Source: Actinomyces johnsonii (lineage in GTDB: Bacteria; Actinomycetota; Actinomycetes; Actinomycetales; Actinomycetaceae). Taken from it: 64,000 bases of DNA. The position numbers and the translations under genes were made by a program. Below are positions 7,347-18,102 of this stretch, in pieces. The stretch is taken from NCBI RefSeq assembly GCF_006546835.1, contig NZ_VICB01000003.1:62001-126000 (forward strand). Reading direction: 5' to 3'. Position 1 is the first letter of the stretch, and every line of letters starts with the position of its first letter. The notes under the pieces are model-generated. The model ran no database searches and was not told the origin of the DNA. It was given only the letters and a program-made list of their open reading frames with translations.

Positions 7347-8288
7347 TTAATCGTTCTTTGACAACGTGATGTCCAAAACAGAGTCGGGAGCATTCGTGCA
7401 CAACGCCCGGAAGGCATCAATGAACCACCAGCCGAAAGGTGCATCTCTGTCTGGGTCTATCGCGCCGGCGTCGACTGAGTCGAGACAGAGGAAGCCGACA
7501 AGGGAATCTGTAGGCGGTGGCCTGCCGATATCGCGTATCCCCCAGACGAGAACAGATTCGTACTGCCGGTTCGGGCTGGAGTTTTGGTAGTCGTTCTCGG
7601 TGGAGACCGAGGAGGACTGCCACGTCAGCTGGCCAGCACTGATCGCTTTGAAGTCGGTGTTGTGCGTGATGAGGTTGTACTCGTCATCGTCCAGCAAGGT
7701 GGTGTTGCTTCGCGCAAGCGTGACGGCGACGCGTTTGCCTTTGTCGTCGGTCTTGATGATCTTGATGCAAGCTCTCATCTCGTGTCCGCTCAACCGGCTA
7801 TAGGTGCGGGCGAACCGAGTGAGTGCTTGGTGGATCTGATTGCGAGCGTACTCGCGAGGATTGTCGGAGTTGCTGATCTTGAATGCTGACTTCTGAAGGT
7901 CGTGTGTGAGCGAGGAAACTTCTTTGGCGGCAGCACACATGGCCTCGGCGTTCGCTTGCACGGATGTCGCTTCTTCAAGCGCGTTGCCAACATCGCTTTT
8001 GAAATCATCGAGATGCTTGGCGAGAGAAACGTCGAAATGCGATAGATAGCGAGTTGTGGCTCGTGCGGAAGTGATCGATGCGGCGACCAACACAGCCAAG
8101 AGCCCGACAATCACTAAGGGGATTCGCCATGGAGGAGGGATAATCTCGGGAAATGGGCCAACAAAATAGCCCAGAATCGTCAGGATTGCAGATGAATATC
8201 CGAGGAATTCGAGGATGTTGGCAAGGGCGAGATAGGGGGTGGGAGAAGGTGAGCGGTCATTGTCGATTGCATCATCTTGAGACGTCAT
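7347..8288 (-). CDS. two-helix membrane protein with GAF-like cytoplasmic domain
   Basis: A 313-residue protein. Two membrane helices (residues about 26-45 and 55-72) are followed by a helical linker (about 80-150) and a globular C-terminal domain. In that domain, alternating strands such as RVAVTLARS, ESVLVWGIRDIG and LVGFLCLDSVDAG resemble a GAF fold. Such a layout suggests a membrane-anchored sensor or effector. The frame also has a GTG at 8297; neither start has a strong ribosome binding site, only GAGG close to the ATG at 8288. It lies 25 bases after the upstream minus-strand gene, so the two form a cargo pair inside the element. Its function is not known; a defence effector is one possibility. 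Confidence 0.5.
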   Translation of the reverse strand: MTSQDDAIDNDRSPSPTPYLALANILEFLGYSSAILTILGYFVGPFPEIIPPPWRIPLVIVGLLAVLVAASITSARATTRYLSHFDVSLAKHLDDFKSDVGNALEEATSVQANAEAMCAAAKEVSSLTHDLQKSAFKISNSDNPREYARNQIHQALTRFARTYSRLSGHEMRACIKIIKTDDKGKRVAVTLARSNTTLLDDDEYNLITHNTDFKAISAGQLTWQSSSVSTENDYQNSSPNRQYESVLVWGIRDIGRPPPTDSLVGFLCLDSVDAGAIDPDRDAPFGWWFIDAFRALCTNAPDSVLDITLSKND

Positions 8289-8313
8289 AGGCCTCACCAG
8301 AAAGATGGGATGG

Positions 8314-8694
8314 CTACGTTAGAGAGACTTCGGCGTTGATGACCTGATTGGTTGCTGCATCAACGGTTGTGAACAAAGTCCATCTGTCGTCATAGGGGCG
8401 CGAGTACACTAAAGCGTGGATAACCTTGCCGTGCAGGGTTACCGTGAATTCCTCGGTTAGTTTACCCCACTCCTCAGGGGTGGTGGAAGGCGTTGCTTCA
8501 GCGTCCATCGTGGTGACAGCGTCCTTGGTTGCTTCTGTGGCTGTGCTTGTCGCTCCTGTACTGCCTGGAGATGCGAGATCTACGGCATGGCGCCCGATCG
8601 TAGCACCAATCTCTGACTGTTCGGTATAGCACTCACCGTGGCGAGAGGAACATGATGGCCGAGCATCTTGGGGTAACCTATGAGATTCACGCAT
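8314..8694 (-). CDS. hypothetical protein, first gene of cargo pair
   Basis: A 126-residue protein. The first 75 residues are low in complexity and rich in Ala, Thr and Ser. The last 55 (EEWGKLTEEFTVTLHGKVIH, then a hydrophobic strand ending NAEVSLT) look like a small beta-rich domain. No family is recognised. The ATG at 8694 lies 6 bases after a possible TATAGT and 12 after TACACT of a good promoter, so the message is probably leaderless or nearly so. It is followed by the GAF-like membrane protein. Confidence 0.4.
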   Translation of the reverse strand: MRESHRLPQDARPSCSSRHGECYTEQSEIGATIGRHAVDLASPGSTGATSTATEATKDAVTTMDAEATPSTTPEEWGKLTEEFTVTLHGKVIHALVYSRPYDDRWTLFTTVDAATNQVINAEVSLT

Positions 8695-8700
8695 ACTATA

Positions 8701-8729
8701 AGTGTATCTTTTGGGTTGGTGGCTGTCAA
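8701..8729 (-). promoter_or_regulatory. promoter of cargo pair
   Basis: On the minus strand a perfect TTGACA and TACACT are 17 bases apart. The start of transcription would fall at or next to the ATG at 8694, implying little or no leader. Confidence 0.6.
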
Positions 8730-8868
8730 TTACCTATAGTGCCTCCCTCTCGGTGTCTCGTGTGAATGTGTGGTGATATCGGTGTGACGACTGGACATTT
8801 TCTCGACTTGGAGCGTTACTAGAAATAGTGGCGTGAATCAACATTACCTACTATGGAAGGAGTAAACA

Positions 8869-10965
<2,097 letters not shown>

Positions 10966-11116
10966 GCGCTCCGGCCTCCAGACCGCGGTTGGCTTCCGCC
11001 CGCCTCCATGACAGGCTGCCGATGACAGACCCGGTCACCGGCGCCCCCGGGGCGCCTGCGCGAGCCCGCGACCCGGCGACCGGCCCGAGTATCCGCCACG
11101 GAACAGGAGGAACCCC

Positions 11117-11665
11117 ATGCGCATCGAGGCCGTCGTCGCAGACATCACCACCGAAGAGGTCGATGCCATCGTCAACGCCGCCAACAGCACCCTCCTGGGA
11201 GGCGGAGGAGTCGACGGCGCCATCCACCGCGCCGCTGGCCCCCGCCTGCTCGAGGCTTGCCGGAAGCTGCGCGACACCGAGCTGCCCGACGGCCTTCCGG
11301 TCGGCCGCGCCGTCGCCACGCCCGGCTTCGACCTGCCCGCCACCTGGGTTATCCACACCGTCGGCCCCAACCGTCACGCGGGCGAGGACGACCCGGCCCT
11401 GCTGGGCGCCTGCTTCGACAGCTCCCTGGCACTCGCCATCGACCTCGACTGCTCCTCCATCGCCCTTCCGGCCGTCTCCGCCGGCGTCTACGGCTGGCCC
11501 ATCGCACAGGTCGCCGAGATCGCCGTGGCCCGCGCCCGCGCCGTTGAGCAGCGCTCCCGCACTGAGCCCGACGCCGTCGGCCGCCTCGAGCTCATCCGCT
11601 TCGCCCTGTCCTCGCAGGCCAACCACGAGGCCTTCGCCCACGCCCTCGAGCGCGCCGAGCACTGA
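11117..11665 (+). CDS. macrodomain protein, probable O-acetyl-ADP-ribose deacetylase
   Basis: A 182-residue protein of the YmdB/MacroD type. These bind ADP-ribose and remove acetyl or mono-ADP-ribosyl groups. Visible motifs are the adenine-side DIT, the catalytic loop [23 protein letters not shown] preserved in full, and the diphosphate-binding segment [21 protein letters not shown] precedes the ATG. It is the first chromosomal protein gene after tRNA-Pro and is convergent with the VWA gene. Confidence 0.9.
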   Translation: MRIEAVVADITTEEVDAIVNAANSTLLGGGGVDGAIHRAAGPRLLEACRKLRDTELPDGLPVGRAVATPGFDLPATWVIHTVGPNRHAGEDDPALLGACFDSSLALAIDLDCSSIALPAVSAGVYGWPIAQVAEIAVARARAVEQRSRTEPDAVGRLELIRFALSSQANHEAFAHALERAEH

Positions 11666-11731
11666 CCCGGGCTGAAGCGGCCCGCCCGTGCTCCGCATCA
11701 GCGCCCTCGGCCCGGACGATCTCCGGCCTGC

Positions 11732-12949
11732 TCAAGCGCCCTTCGCCTCCGCGGCCGCCTGCTCGTCGGCCCACCTGCCCAGGTCCTCGCCGTGGATCGC
11801 GGCCGCCAGCAGGCCGGGGAAGGCGTCCGGCGTGCATCCGAAGGCCGGCACCCCCATCCCTGCCAGCTGCTTGGCGACATCATGGTTGTAGGCGGGGACG
11901 CCGTCGTCGCTCAGGGCCAGCAGCACGACGACCTGCACCCCGCTTCCCAGCAGCTCCCCCACCTGCGCCAGCATCCGCTTCGGGTCGGAGTCGTACAGGT
12001 CGCTGATGAGGATGAACACCGAGTCCGCGGGCTGCGTGATCGTCTGCCGGCAGTACTCGATGGCCGGTGAGGTGTCCGTGCCGCCGCCGAGCTGAGTCCC
12101 GAAGATGACGTCGACCGGGTCTGACAGCAGCGGCGTCAGATCCGTCACGGTGGTGTCGTAGGCGACGAGCGTGGTGCGAAGCGAACGGATCGAGGCCATG
12201 ACCGCCGCCATGATGGAGGCGTAGACGACCGAGGAGGACATGGACCCGGACTGGTCCATGCAGATGGTGAACTCCTTCTGGATGCCCCGATGGCGCCGGC
12301 CGTGCCCGATGAGCCTCTCCGGGACGACCGTGCCCAGCTCGGGCACGTAGTTCTTGAGGTTCGCGGCGATGGTGCGGTTCCAGTCGATATCGGCCGGCAG
12401 AGGCCGAGACGTCCTCGTGGAGCGGTCCAGCGCGCCGCGCACCGACTGCTGGAGTCGGTCGGCGATCCGCTCCTCCACCTCCTTGACGACCTTGTCGACG
12501 ACCGTGCGCGCCGTGGCCTTGGCCTCCTGCGGAATCATCTCCGACAGGGTGGCCAGCGTCGCCGCCAGGTGCACGTCGGGCTCCACGCCCTGGAGCACCT
12601 CCGGCTCCAGCAGGAGCGTCTTGATCCCCAAGCGGTTGATGGCGTCGGTCTGCATGACCCGTACCACCCGGGAGGGGAAGTACCTGCGGATGTCCCCCAG
12701 CCAGCGCGCCACCTTGGGGGCGGAACCGTCCAGGCCCCCGCGCCCCTTGTCCTGCGGGCCGACGTCGTACAGGTCCGCTAAGGCCGTGTCCATCGCCCTG
12801 TGCCCGTCGGACAACGAGGTGGGGTACCCGCTCGGGTCCACGCCCAGGGCCAGGCGCCAGCGCTGCTCGATGCTGGTGGGCTCGACGTCGTCGGGTCGGT
12901 CCGTCTGAACCGTCCGACCCGCCTGGTCGGAGTGGTCGCGCGCGCTCAT
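11732..12949 (-). CDS. VWA-domain protein of MoxR/SWIM cluster
   Basis: A 405-residue protein. Residues about 225-385 form a von Willebrand A domain with a complete metal site: DQSGS at 232-236, the Thr of GGGTDTSPA, and the Asp of ILISDLYD. The N-terminal 220 residues are helical with no named domain. The open frame begins further upstream, but GGAGGTACCCG before the ATG at 12949 and the ATGA overlap with the DUF5682 stop fix the start. VWA proteins are usual partners of MoxR ATPases, which are thought to remodel or insert cofactors into client complexes. It is the last gene of a five-gene minus-strand cluster. Confidence 0.85.
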   Translation of the reverse strand: MSARDHSDQAGRTVQTDRPDDVEPTSIEQRWRLALGVDPSGYPTSLSDGHRAMDTALADLYDVGPQDKGRGGLDGSAPKVARWLGDIRRYFPSRVVRVMQTDAINRLGIKTLLLEPEVLQGVEPDVHLAATLATLSEMIPQEAKATARTVVDKVVKEVEERIADRLQQSVRGALDRSTRTSRPLPADIDWNRTIAANLKNYVPELGTVVPERLIGHGRRHRGIQKEFTICMDQSGSMSSSVVYASIMAAVMASIRSLRTTLVAYDTTVTDLTPLLSDPVDVIFGTQLGGGTDTSPAIEYCRQTITQPADSVFILISDLYDSDPKRMLAQVGELLGSGVQVVVLLALSDDGVPAYNHDVAKQLAGMGVPAFGCTPDAFPGLLAAAIHGEDLGRWADEQAAAEAKGA

Positions 12950-15339
12950 CGGGTACCTCCAAGGATCATGCTCACCGTGTCCAGAACCGCCTCGACGTCG
13001 TCGAATCGCTCCTCGGTCGGGCCGTTCCCGTGCGGGGCGGGGGAGCCGAGGTCGCGGATCTGCCGGGCCAGGTCCACCTTCTGGGGGCTCGGCCACTGGC
13101 CGAAGGCCCGTCGCAGCGCGGGCAGGACGTCGACGAAGACCCGATCCCCGATGCGCCGCAGCCACTCGTCGAGCACCTCGAGCAGGACATTGTCATAGCT
13201 GAGCAGGAGGATGTCCCCGGCGAGGAACCCCTCGATCCACTCGGCCTGCTCCTCAGGCTGCGTGCCCTGCGACAGTGCCCGGGACAGCCTCAGGGCGGCG
13301 GCGTCGCGGGTCAGCTCCCCGGCATCCAGGAGCATCCGGGTGATGCGTCCGGCCAGCAGACCGGGCAGGCTGCGGGTGGCCAGCGCGGAGCGCAGCGCGC
13401 CGTTCCACAGCGCCGCGGCCCGTTCGTCCAGAAGACCGATGACGCTCTGGACCTCGTCGATCGTGGAGCGCAGCGTGCGGGCCATCCGGGCGTCCACGTT
13501 CGCGGCCGCCGCCGGCATCCCCGCGCACCCTCGCACTAGGACGGCGCGGGTCACCGCCCCCAGGCTGGAGGCCTCCGTGCCGCGCACATCCCCGTATCGC
13601 TGGGAGCGGGCCAGGGCCGGCACCGAGCCCAGCAACCGGACGATATCCATCTCGCGCGCGGCCTGCTCATCGAGGATCCGCAGCAGCTCGGGCACGACCC
13701 CGGACAGGCCTGCCGCCAGCGCCTTCTCCACCGACCCTGTTACCTGCGGCAGCGAGTCGGTGGCGGCCAGCAGGGCGCCACCGGCAGCGGAGGCCACGGT
13801 GGTGCCGAAGGCCGCCGCCTCCACCACCTGCACGGACATCTCCGGGTCCCACTCGAGCTCCCAGACCTCCTTGAAGGTGCCGCTCGATGAGACCCGCTGC
13901 CGCTTCCCCCAGGTGATCCCGAGGATCTCCAGGCGCAGCAGCAGCTGGGACTTGGCCAGGTCCCGGGGCTTGCGCAGGTCCAGCGTGAGCGTCTTGGGGG
14001 CCGCCGCGAAGGCCATGCGCAGACTCTTGGCGGCCGAGCGCAGATCGGCGTCCAGGGGGACCATGGGGACGCCGTCGGGCACGCTGCCGAGGGCCTCGCC
14101 GATGAGCACCTCACGGGTCGCGGCGGCGGCCCGCACCGCACTGCCCTCGCACATGACCGACAGGACCGCCTCGCCGAGCTCATCGAGGCCGGCCATGGGG
14201 CGTCCGCGCAGGGCGGCGAGGCTCTGCGCCAGCCGCGCCGCCTCGATGATGTGGGCCGAGGAGACCGGCAGATCCTGGCGACGTAGGGAAGCGGCCACCT
14301 GCGTCAGCCAGCGCACGACCGGTCGATCCGGGGCGGTGAAGAGCAGGTGGTACCAGCCCGGCGACTCCACCCCGGCTCGATAACCGCTACCCCCGGCCAG
14401 GCGCCGGTGCGTCCACGGCACCCAGGTCAGGGACGTCCTCGCCTTCGCCATGCCCTTAAGCCGGGCGTTGTCCTGCGAGACCTTCGGCGGCTTGCCGACC
14501 AGCGCCGGGGCGTGCCAAGCCCCGCACACGACGGCGATCCGCTCGTGGCCCGCCCTTCTGGCCGCCCGCAGGACCTTGCGCATATGCGCTTCGCGGCGCA
14601 GCGTGGACTCGTCGGTCTCCGGGGACGCTTCCCGCAGGAGACCGATCGCCTCGGCCAGCGCGTCGAAGGGGTCGCCCTCCATGCGCAGCTCGACGACGTC
14701 CTCCCACCAGGCCTCCGGGTCCTCGTAGCCGGCCAGGCGTGCCAGTTCCGCGATTGGGTCGGTGCGCTCCGGGCGGGCGGCGTCCTGAGCCGCGGCGCCA
14801 CCGTCCCCCGAACCGCCCGTCTCCCCCGAACCGTCAGAGTCGCCGAAGTCGCTGGAGTCACCCGGGTCGTCCGCATCGTCGACGTCCTCCTCGGTCCCCG
14901 CCTTGGTGCCGGCCCGTGCCCGCTCGCGCTCGGCCTTCCGTTCGGCCAGGACGGCAGCCGCGGGCAGATCCATGAAATGGGCCTTGGCCCCGTGCGCCAC
15001 CGCCCAGGACAGCGCCTGCCATTCGGGGGAGAAGACGGCCATCGGCCAGAAGGAGGCCTCCGAGGGATCGGTGTTGTCCCAGGCGAGCAGGGCCACCGGC
15101 GGCTCCAGGCCCCGGCCCGCCCACTCGATGAGGCCATCGGCGTCGGCCGGCCCCTCGATGAGGACGCAGTCGGGCCGGTAGGCCTCCAGCGCCGCGGCCA
15201 GGGCCCGTGCCGAGCCCGGGCCGTGGTGACGGATCCCCAGAACCCGCACGGGCGGGCGCGCGTCCTCGGCGTCGTCGACGACGTCGTTCTCGGCAGCGAC
15301 TTCAGCGGTGCCCTCGACGGCTCTTACGCTGACGGTCAC
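12946..15339 (-). CDS. DUF5682 family protein
   Basis: A 797-residue protein recognised by its start, VRVLGIRHHGPGSARALAAALE with LIEGPADAD, typical of DUF5682 in bacterial MoxR/VWA clusters. The N-terminal part (about 30-330) resembles the TraB/haem-binding-like fold of that family and contains a Glu/Asp/Gly-rich insert at about 135-185. A helical region follows, and there is no signal peptide or membrane helix. Both ends overlap neighbours by ATGA (MoxR upstream, VWA downstream), so the three are translationally coupled. The molecular function is unknown; conserved association with MoxR and VWA suggests it is the client or scaffold. Confidence 0.8.
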   Translation of the reverse strand: MTVSVRAVEGTAEVAAENDVVDDAEDARPPVRVLGIRHHGPGSARALAAALEAYRPDCVLIEGPADADGLIEWAGRGLEPPVALLAWDNTDPSEASFWPMAVFSPEWQALSWAVAHGAKAHFMDLPAAAVLAERKAERERARAGTKAGTEEDVDDADDPGDSSDFGDSDGSGETGGSGDGGAAAQDAARPERTDPIAELARLAGYEDPEAWWEDVVELRMEGDPFDALAEAIGLLREASPETDESTLRREAHMRKVLRAARRAGHERIAVVCGAWHAPALVGKPPKVSQDNARLKGMAKARTSLTWVPWTHRRLAGGSGYRAGVESPGWYHLLFTAPDRPVVRWLTQVAASLRRQDLPVSSAHIIEAARLAQSLAALRGRPMAGLDELGEAVLSVMCEGSAVRAAAATREVLIGEALGSVPDGVPMVPLDADLRSAAKSLRMAFAAAPKTLTLDLRKPRDLAKSQLLLRLEILGITWGKRQRVSSSGTFKEVWELEWDPEMSVQVVEAAAFGTTVASAAGGALLAATDSLPQVTGSVEKALAAGLSGVVPELLRILDEQAAREMDIVRLLGSVPALARSQRYGDVRGTEASSLGAVTRAVLVRGCAGMPAAAANVDARMARTLRSTIDEVQSVIGLLDERAAALWNGALRSALATRSLPGLLAGRITRMLLDAGELTRDAAALRLSRALSQGTQPEEQAEWIEGFLAGDILLLSYDNVLLEVLDEWLRRIGDRVFVDVLPALRRAFGQWPSPQKVDLARQIRDLGSPAPHGNGPTEERFDDVEAVLDTVSMILGGTR

Positions 15340-16457
15340 TGCCCCACCTCACGGCAGGCGCGGTAGAAGTCCGACCAGTCGCGGCGCTCGCGGACCACGG
15401 CCTCCAGGTACTCCGACCACACCACCTGATCGGCCACCGGGTCGCTCACCACCGCCCCGAGGATGCCGGCGGCCACGTCCGAGGGCCGCAGGACGCCGTC
15501 GCCGAAGTGGGCGCTCATGGCCAGGCCGTTGGTGACCACCGAGATCGCCTCCGCGGTGGACAAGGTGCCCGACGGTGATTTCAGGCTCGTGCGCCCGTCC
15601 TCGGTCGCGCCCTGGCGCAGCTCGCGGAAGACGGTGACCACGCGGCGGATCTCCTCCAGGGCGCCCTCGGCGGGCGGCAGCTGGAGCGCCGAACCGAGGT
15701 CCTCCACGCGGCGGGCCACGATGCTCACCTCCTCCTCGGCCGAGGCCGGCAGCGGCAGGACCACCGTGTTGAAACGGCGCCGCAGCGCCGCAGAGAGGTC
15801 GTTGACACCGCGGTCGCGGTCGTTTGCGGTGGCGATGAGGTTGAAGCCCCCGTGCGCCTGCACCTCAGTGCCCAGCTCCGGCACCGGGAGAGTCTTCTCG
15901 CTGAGCACTGTGATGAGGGCGTCCTGGACGTCGGAGGGCATACGGGTGAGCTCCTCGACCCGGGCGATCCTGCCCGTCCCCATGGCCGTCATGATGGGGG
16001 AGGGGACGAGCGCCGCCTGCGAGGGCCCCTCGGCCAGGAGCCGGGCGTAGTTCCAGCCGTAGCGCACCGCCTCCTCGGAGGTGCCCGCCGTGCCCTGCAC
16101 CAGGAGCGTGGAGGTGCCGCAGATCGCGGCGGCCAGGTGCTCGCTCACCCAGGACTTCGCCGTGCCCGGCACCCCCAGCAGGAGCAGAGCCCGGTCCGTG
16201 GCCAGAGTCGCCACGGCCACCTCGATGAGACGCCGGTTGCCGACGTACTTCGGAGTGATGACGGTGCCGTCTTCCAGTGTGCCGCCCATGAGGTAGGTGA
16301 CCACCGCCCAGGGCGACAGCCTCCAGCTCGCCGGCCGGGTGCGCTCGTCGAGACGCGCCAGGGCAGCGAGCTCCTCAGCGTAGCGCTGCTCGGCGTGAGG
16401 GCGCAGCAGGGGCGCGTTGTCGGTACCGGTGTGGCTGTTGGTCTGAGTGCTGGTCAC
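15336..16457 (-). CDS. MoxR-type AAA+ ATPase
   Basis: A 373-residue AAA+ ATPase. The Walker A GVPGTAKS is at residues 95-102. A Walker B-like segment, ARVEELTRM, shows Glu-Glu where a DE pair is expected. Sensor 1 is IATANDRDRG, and the arginine finger segment ALRRRF follows. MoxR proteins act as chaperone-like motors with VWA partners, and one lies two genes downstream. The spacing from the upstream DUF5691 gene is 82 bases. Its stop overlaps the start of the DUF5682 gene. Confidence 0.85.
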   Translation of the reverse strand: MTSTQTNSHTGTDNAPLLRPHAEQRYAEELAALARLDERTRPASWRLSPWAVVTYLMGGTLEDGTVITPKYVGNRRLIEVAVATLATDRALLLLGVPGTAKSWVSEHLAAAICGTSTLLVQGTAGTSEEAVRYGWNYARLLAEGPSQAALVPSPIMTAMGTGRIARVEELTRMPSDVQDALITVLSEKTLPVPELGTEVQAHGGFNLIATANDRDRGVNDLSAALRRRFNTVVLPLPASAEEEVSIVARRVEDLGSALQLPPAEGALEEIRRVVTVFRELRQGATEDGRTSLKSPSGTLSTAEAISVVTNGLAMSAHFGDGVLRPSDVAAGILGAVVSDPVADQVVWSEYLEAVVRERRDWSDFYRACREVGQ

Positions 16458-16539
16458 GGGTGCTCCTCGGTGGCTGATGGGCGGGTAGTCGATGGGTGGT
16501 CGGGAAGAAACAGAGCGTGGTGGGTGCGGGCGGGCGCGG

Positions 16540-18102
16540 CTAGGCGGTGTAGGTGCGCAGGGCCTCCAGCCGGAGTCGCAGACGCAGGCCCTCGACGACG
16601 TCGGCTATGAAAGGTGGCATCGAGTCGGGGCTGTAGGAGGCCTCCAGCATGGCCAGGGCCTGGGGAATGACCGTTGCGTCGCAGATCACGGGTAGGTCGA
16701 TGGCCTCCTGGTTCGCCCAGGAGCCGATGTCCCCGGTTTGACGCGAGCCAAGAACGGACCGGAGAAAGGAGACCGTCCGGCGGGAGTGCTCCGCGGAGTA
16801 GGGCCGCCGCCAGTAGTCGCGCATGAGGGTGAAGGTGTCAAGATCGCCCCGATTGAAGGTGTCGGCCGTGAACGCCTCGATAAGGGCGCCGTCGCCGCCG
16901 CGACCGTCCGCGGTGAACAGGGCATCGCGCACGTCCAGCGGCTCGCCCTCGAAAGTCACCTCGGCCTCGAGGAGCTCGCTGGCGGACAGACCGATGAGGG
17001 CCGGCCAGCGGTCGATCGGAACACGCCCGATCACCTCCTTCAGCAGCTCGTGCGGGTCACCGGCCGCAGCTCTTCCAGCGGACTGGGCGCCGACGTCGGC
17101 CCGTGCCGGGGCCCCGTTGTTCCACTCCTGGTACTCGTCGCGCAGGATGTCGTCGGTCACCTCAATCGGCCGGCAGACCACCTGGGCGGTGCGCAGGAAC
17201 CGCTTGGTGACGCTCATGTGGGAGGCGGCGAGGGCCTCGGCGCGCTGGACCAGCCCCGATCCGGGCAGGAGGAGGAGCACCTGCGCCGCCGCCTGGCGCA
17301 CGCCCCCGGAACGGTCCGTCAGGGCCATCTCGAGGAGGGGCAGGTCCGCCTCACTCAGGCTGGTGGCCAGCGCCTCGATGATCCCCCGGCGGGCCTCGGC
17401 CTTCTCCCTGTCCCACCCCGCTACCAGAAGAGCCCGCGCGGCGATCGGGTCCTGGGCGCGCAACCGTCTGAAATAGGTGAGCCGTTGGGTGGTGGTCCCC
17501 AGCCGCCACACGGAGTCGGCCCCGGTATCGCCAGGGCTGCTCCTGGGCCCGCCATTGGGACTGCCGCTGTGCGGGAACGCCAGGGGCGCGACCCGCTTGC
17601 CCCACACCGGGTGGTCGCGGAGCACTGCCGCGGTGCGCTCGTCGATAACGGCCAGGACCGCATCGCGGTCCTCGTGCCTGTAGGCGGTCTCATTGAGAAC
17701 GCGCATGAGGAGCGGGGCGGGCAGCCGCCAGCCGCACTCGGCCACCATGCCCAGCGCCGTGGCGAGCAGGTGCTGCTGAGGCCTGCTGAGCAGGATCTGC
17801 TCCAGGATTGGGCGCAGGCCCTCGGGTGCCAGGGGACGCGATGAGGTCGCCCAACCGGTATCCCTCGCGGCGGAGGAGGGGATCGCCGGGATCGTGGCGC
17901 GGTGCACCGCACCGTAGGCGGCGGCCGCATCCAGGAGCGCGTCGGTGCCCTCGGACACATCTTCTGCAACCCCCGCGCCTTCCGCACCCCTCCGACGAGG
18001 CGGGAGGGCGCTCGCGACGGCGCCGGGGAGCGTCCCGGGGGAGAAGGGACGCGTACTCGTTCCGATGACAGCGGTCTGGGCCAGTGGGGACAGATCACTC
18101 AC
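16540..18102 (-). CDS. DUF5691 family protein
   Basis: A 520-residue protein with the N-terminal signature SDLSPLAQTAVIGTSTR and a helical, HEAT-like repeat character in the middle (EALATSLSEADLPLLEMAL, then DRSGGVRQAAAQVLLLLPGS). This fits the DUF5691 family found beside SWIM zinc-finger and MoxR genes. It has no catalytic motif, signal peptide or membrane segment. Its start overlaps the stop of the SWIM gene by ATGA. The repeats suggest a protein-binding scaffold; this is inference. Confidence 0.75.
   Translation of the reverse strand: MSDLSPLAQTAVIGTSTRPFSPGTLPGAVASALPPRRRGAEGAGVAEDVSEGTDALLDAAAAYGAVHRATIPAIPSSAARDTGWATSSRPLAPEGLRPILEQILLSRPQQHLLATALGMVAECGWRLPAPLLMRVLNETAYRHEDRDAVLAVIDERTAAVLRDHPVWGKRVAPLAFPHSGSPNGGPRSSPGDTGADSVWRLGTTTQRLTYFRRLRAQDPIAARALLVAGWDREKAEARRGIIEALATSLSEADLPLLEMALTDRSGGVRQAAAQVLLLLPGSGLVQRAEALAASHMSVTKRFLRTAQVVCRPIEVTDDILRDEYQEWNNGAPARADVGAQSAGRAAAGDPHELLKEVIGRVPIDRWPALIGLSASELLEAEVTFEGEPLDVRDALFTADGRGGDGALIEAFTADTFNRGDLDTFTLMRDYWRRPYSAEHSRRTVSFLRSVLGSRQTGDIGSWANQEAIDLPVICDATVIPQALAMLEASYSPDSMPPFIADVVEGLRLRLRLEALRTYTA

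Noticed and set aside
16738-17844. 368-codon plus-strand frame inside the DUF5691 gene
   Set aside because: Low-complexity shadow; the minus-strand frame has family motifs and ATGA coupling.
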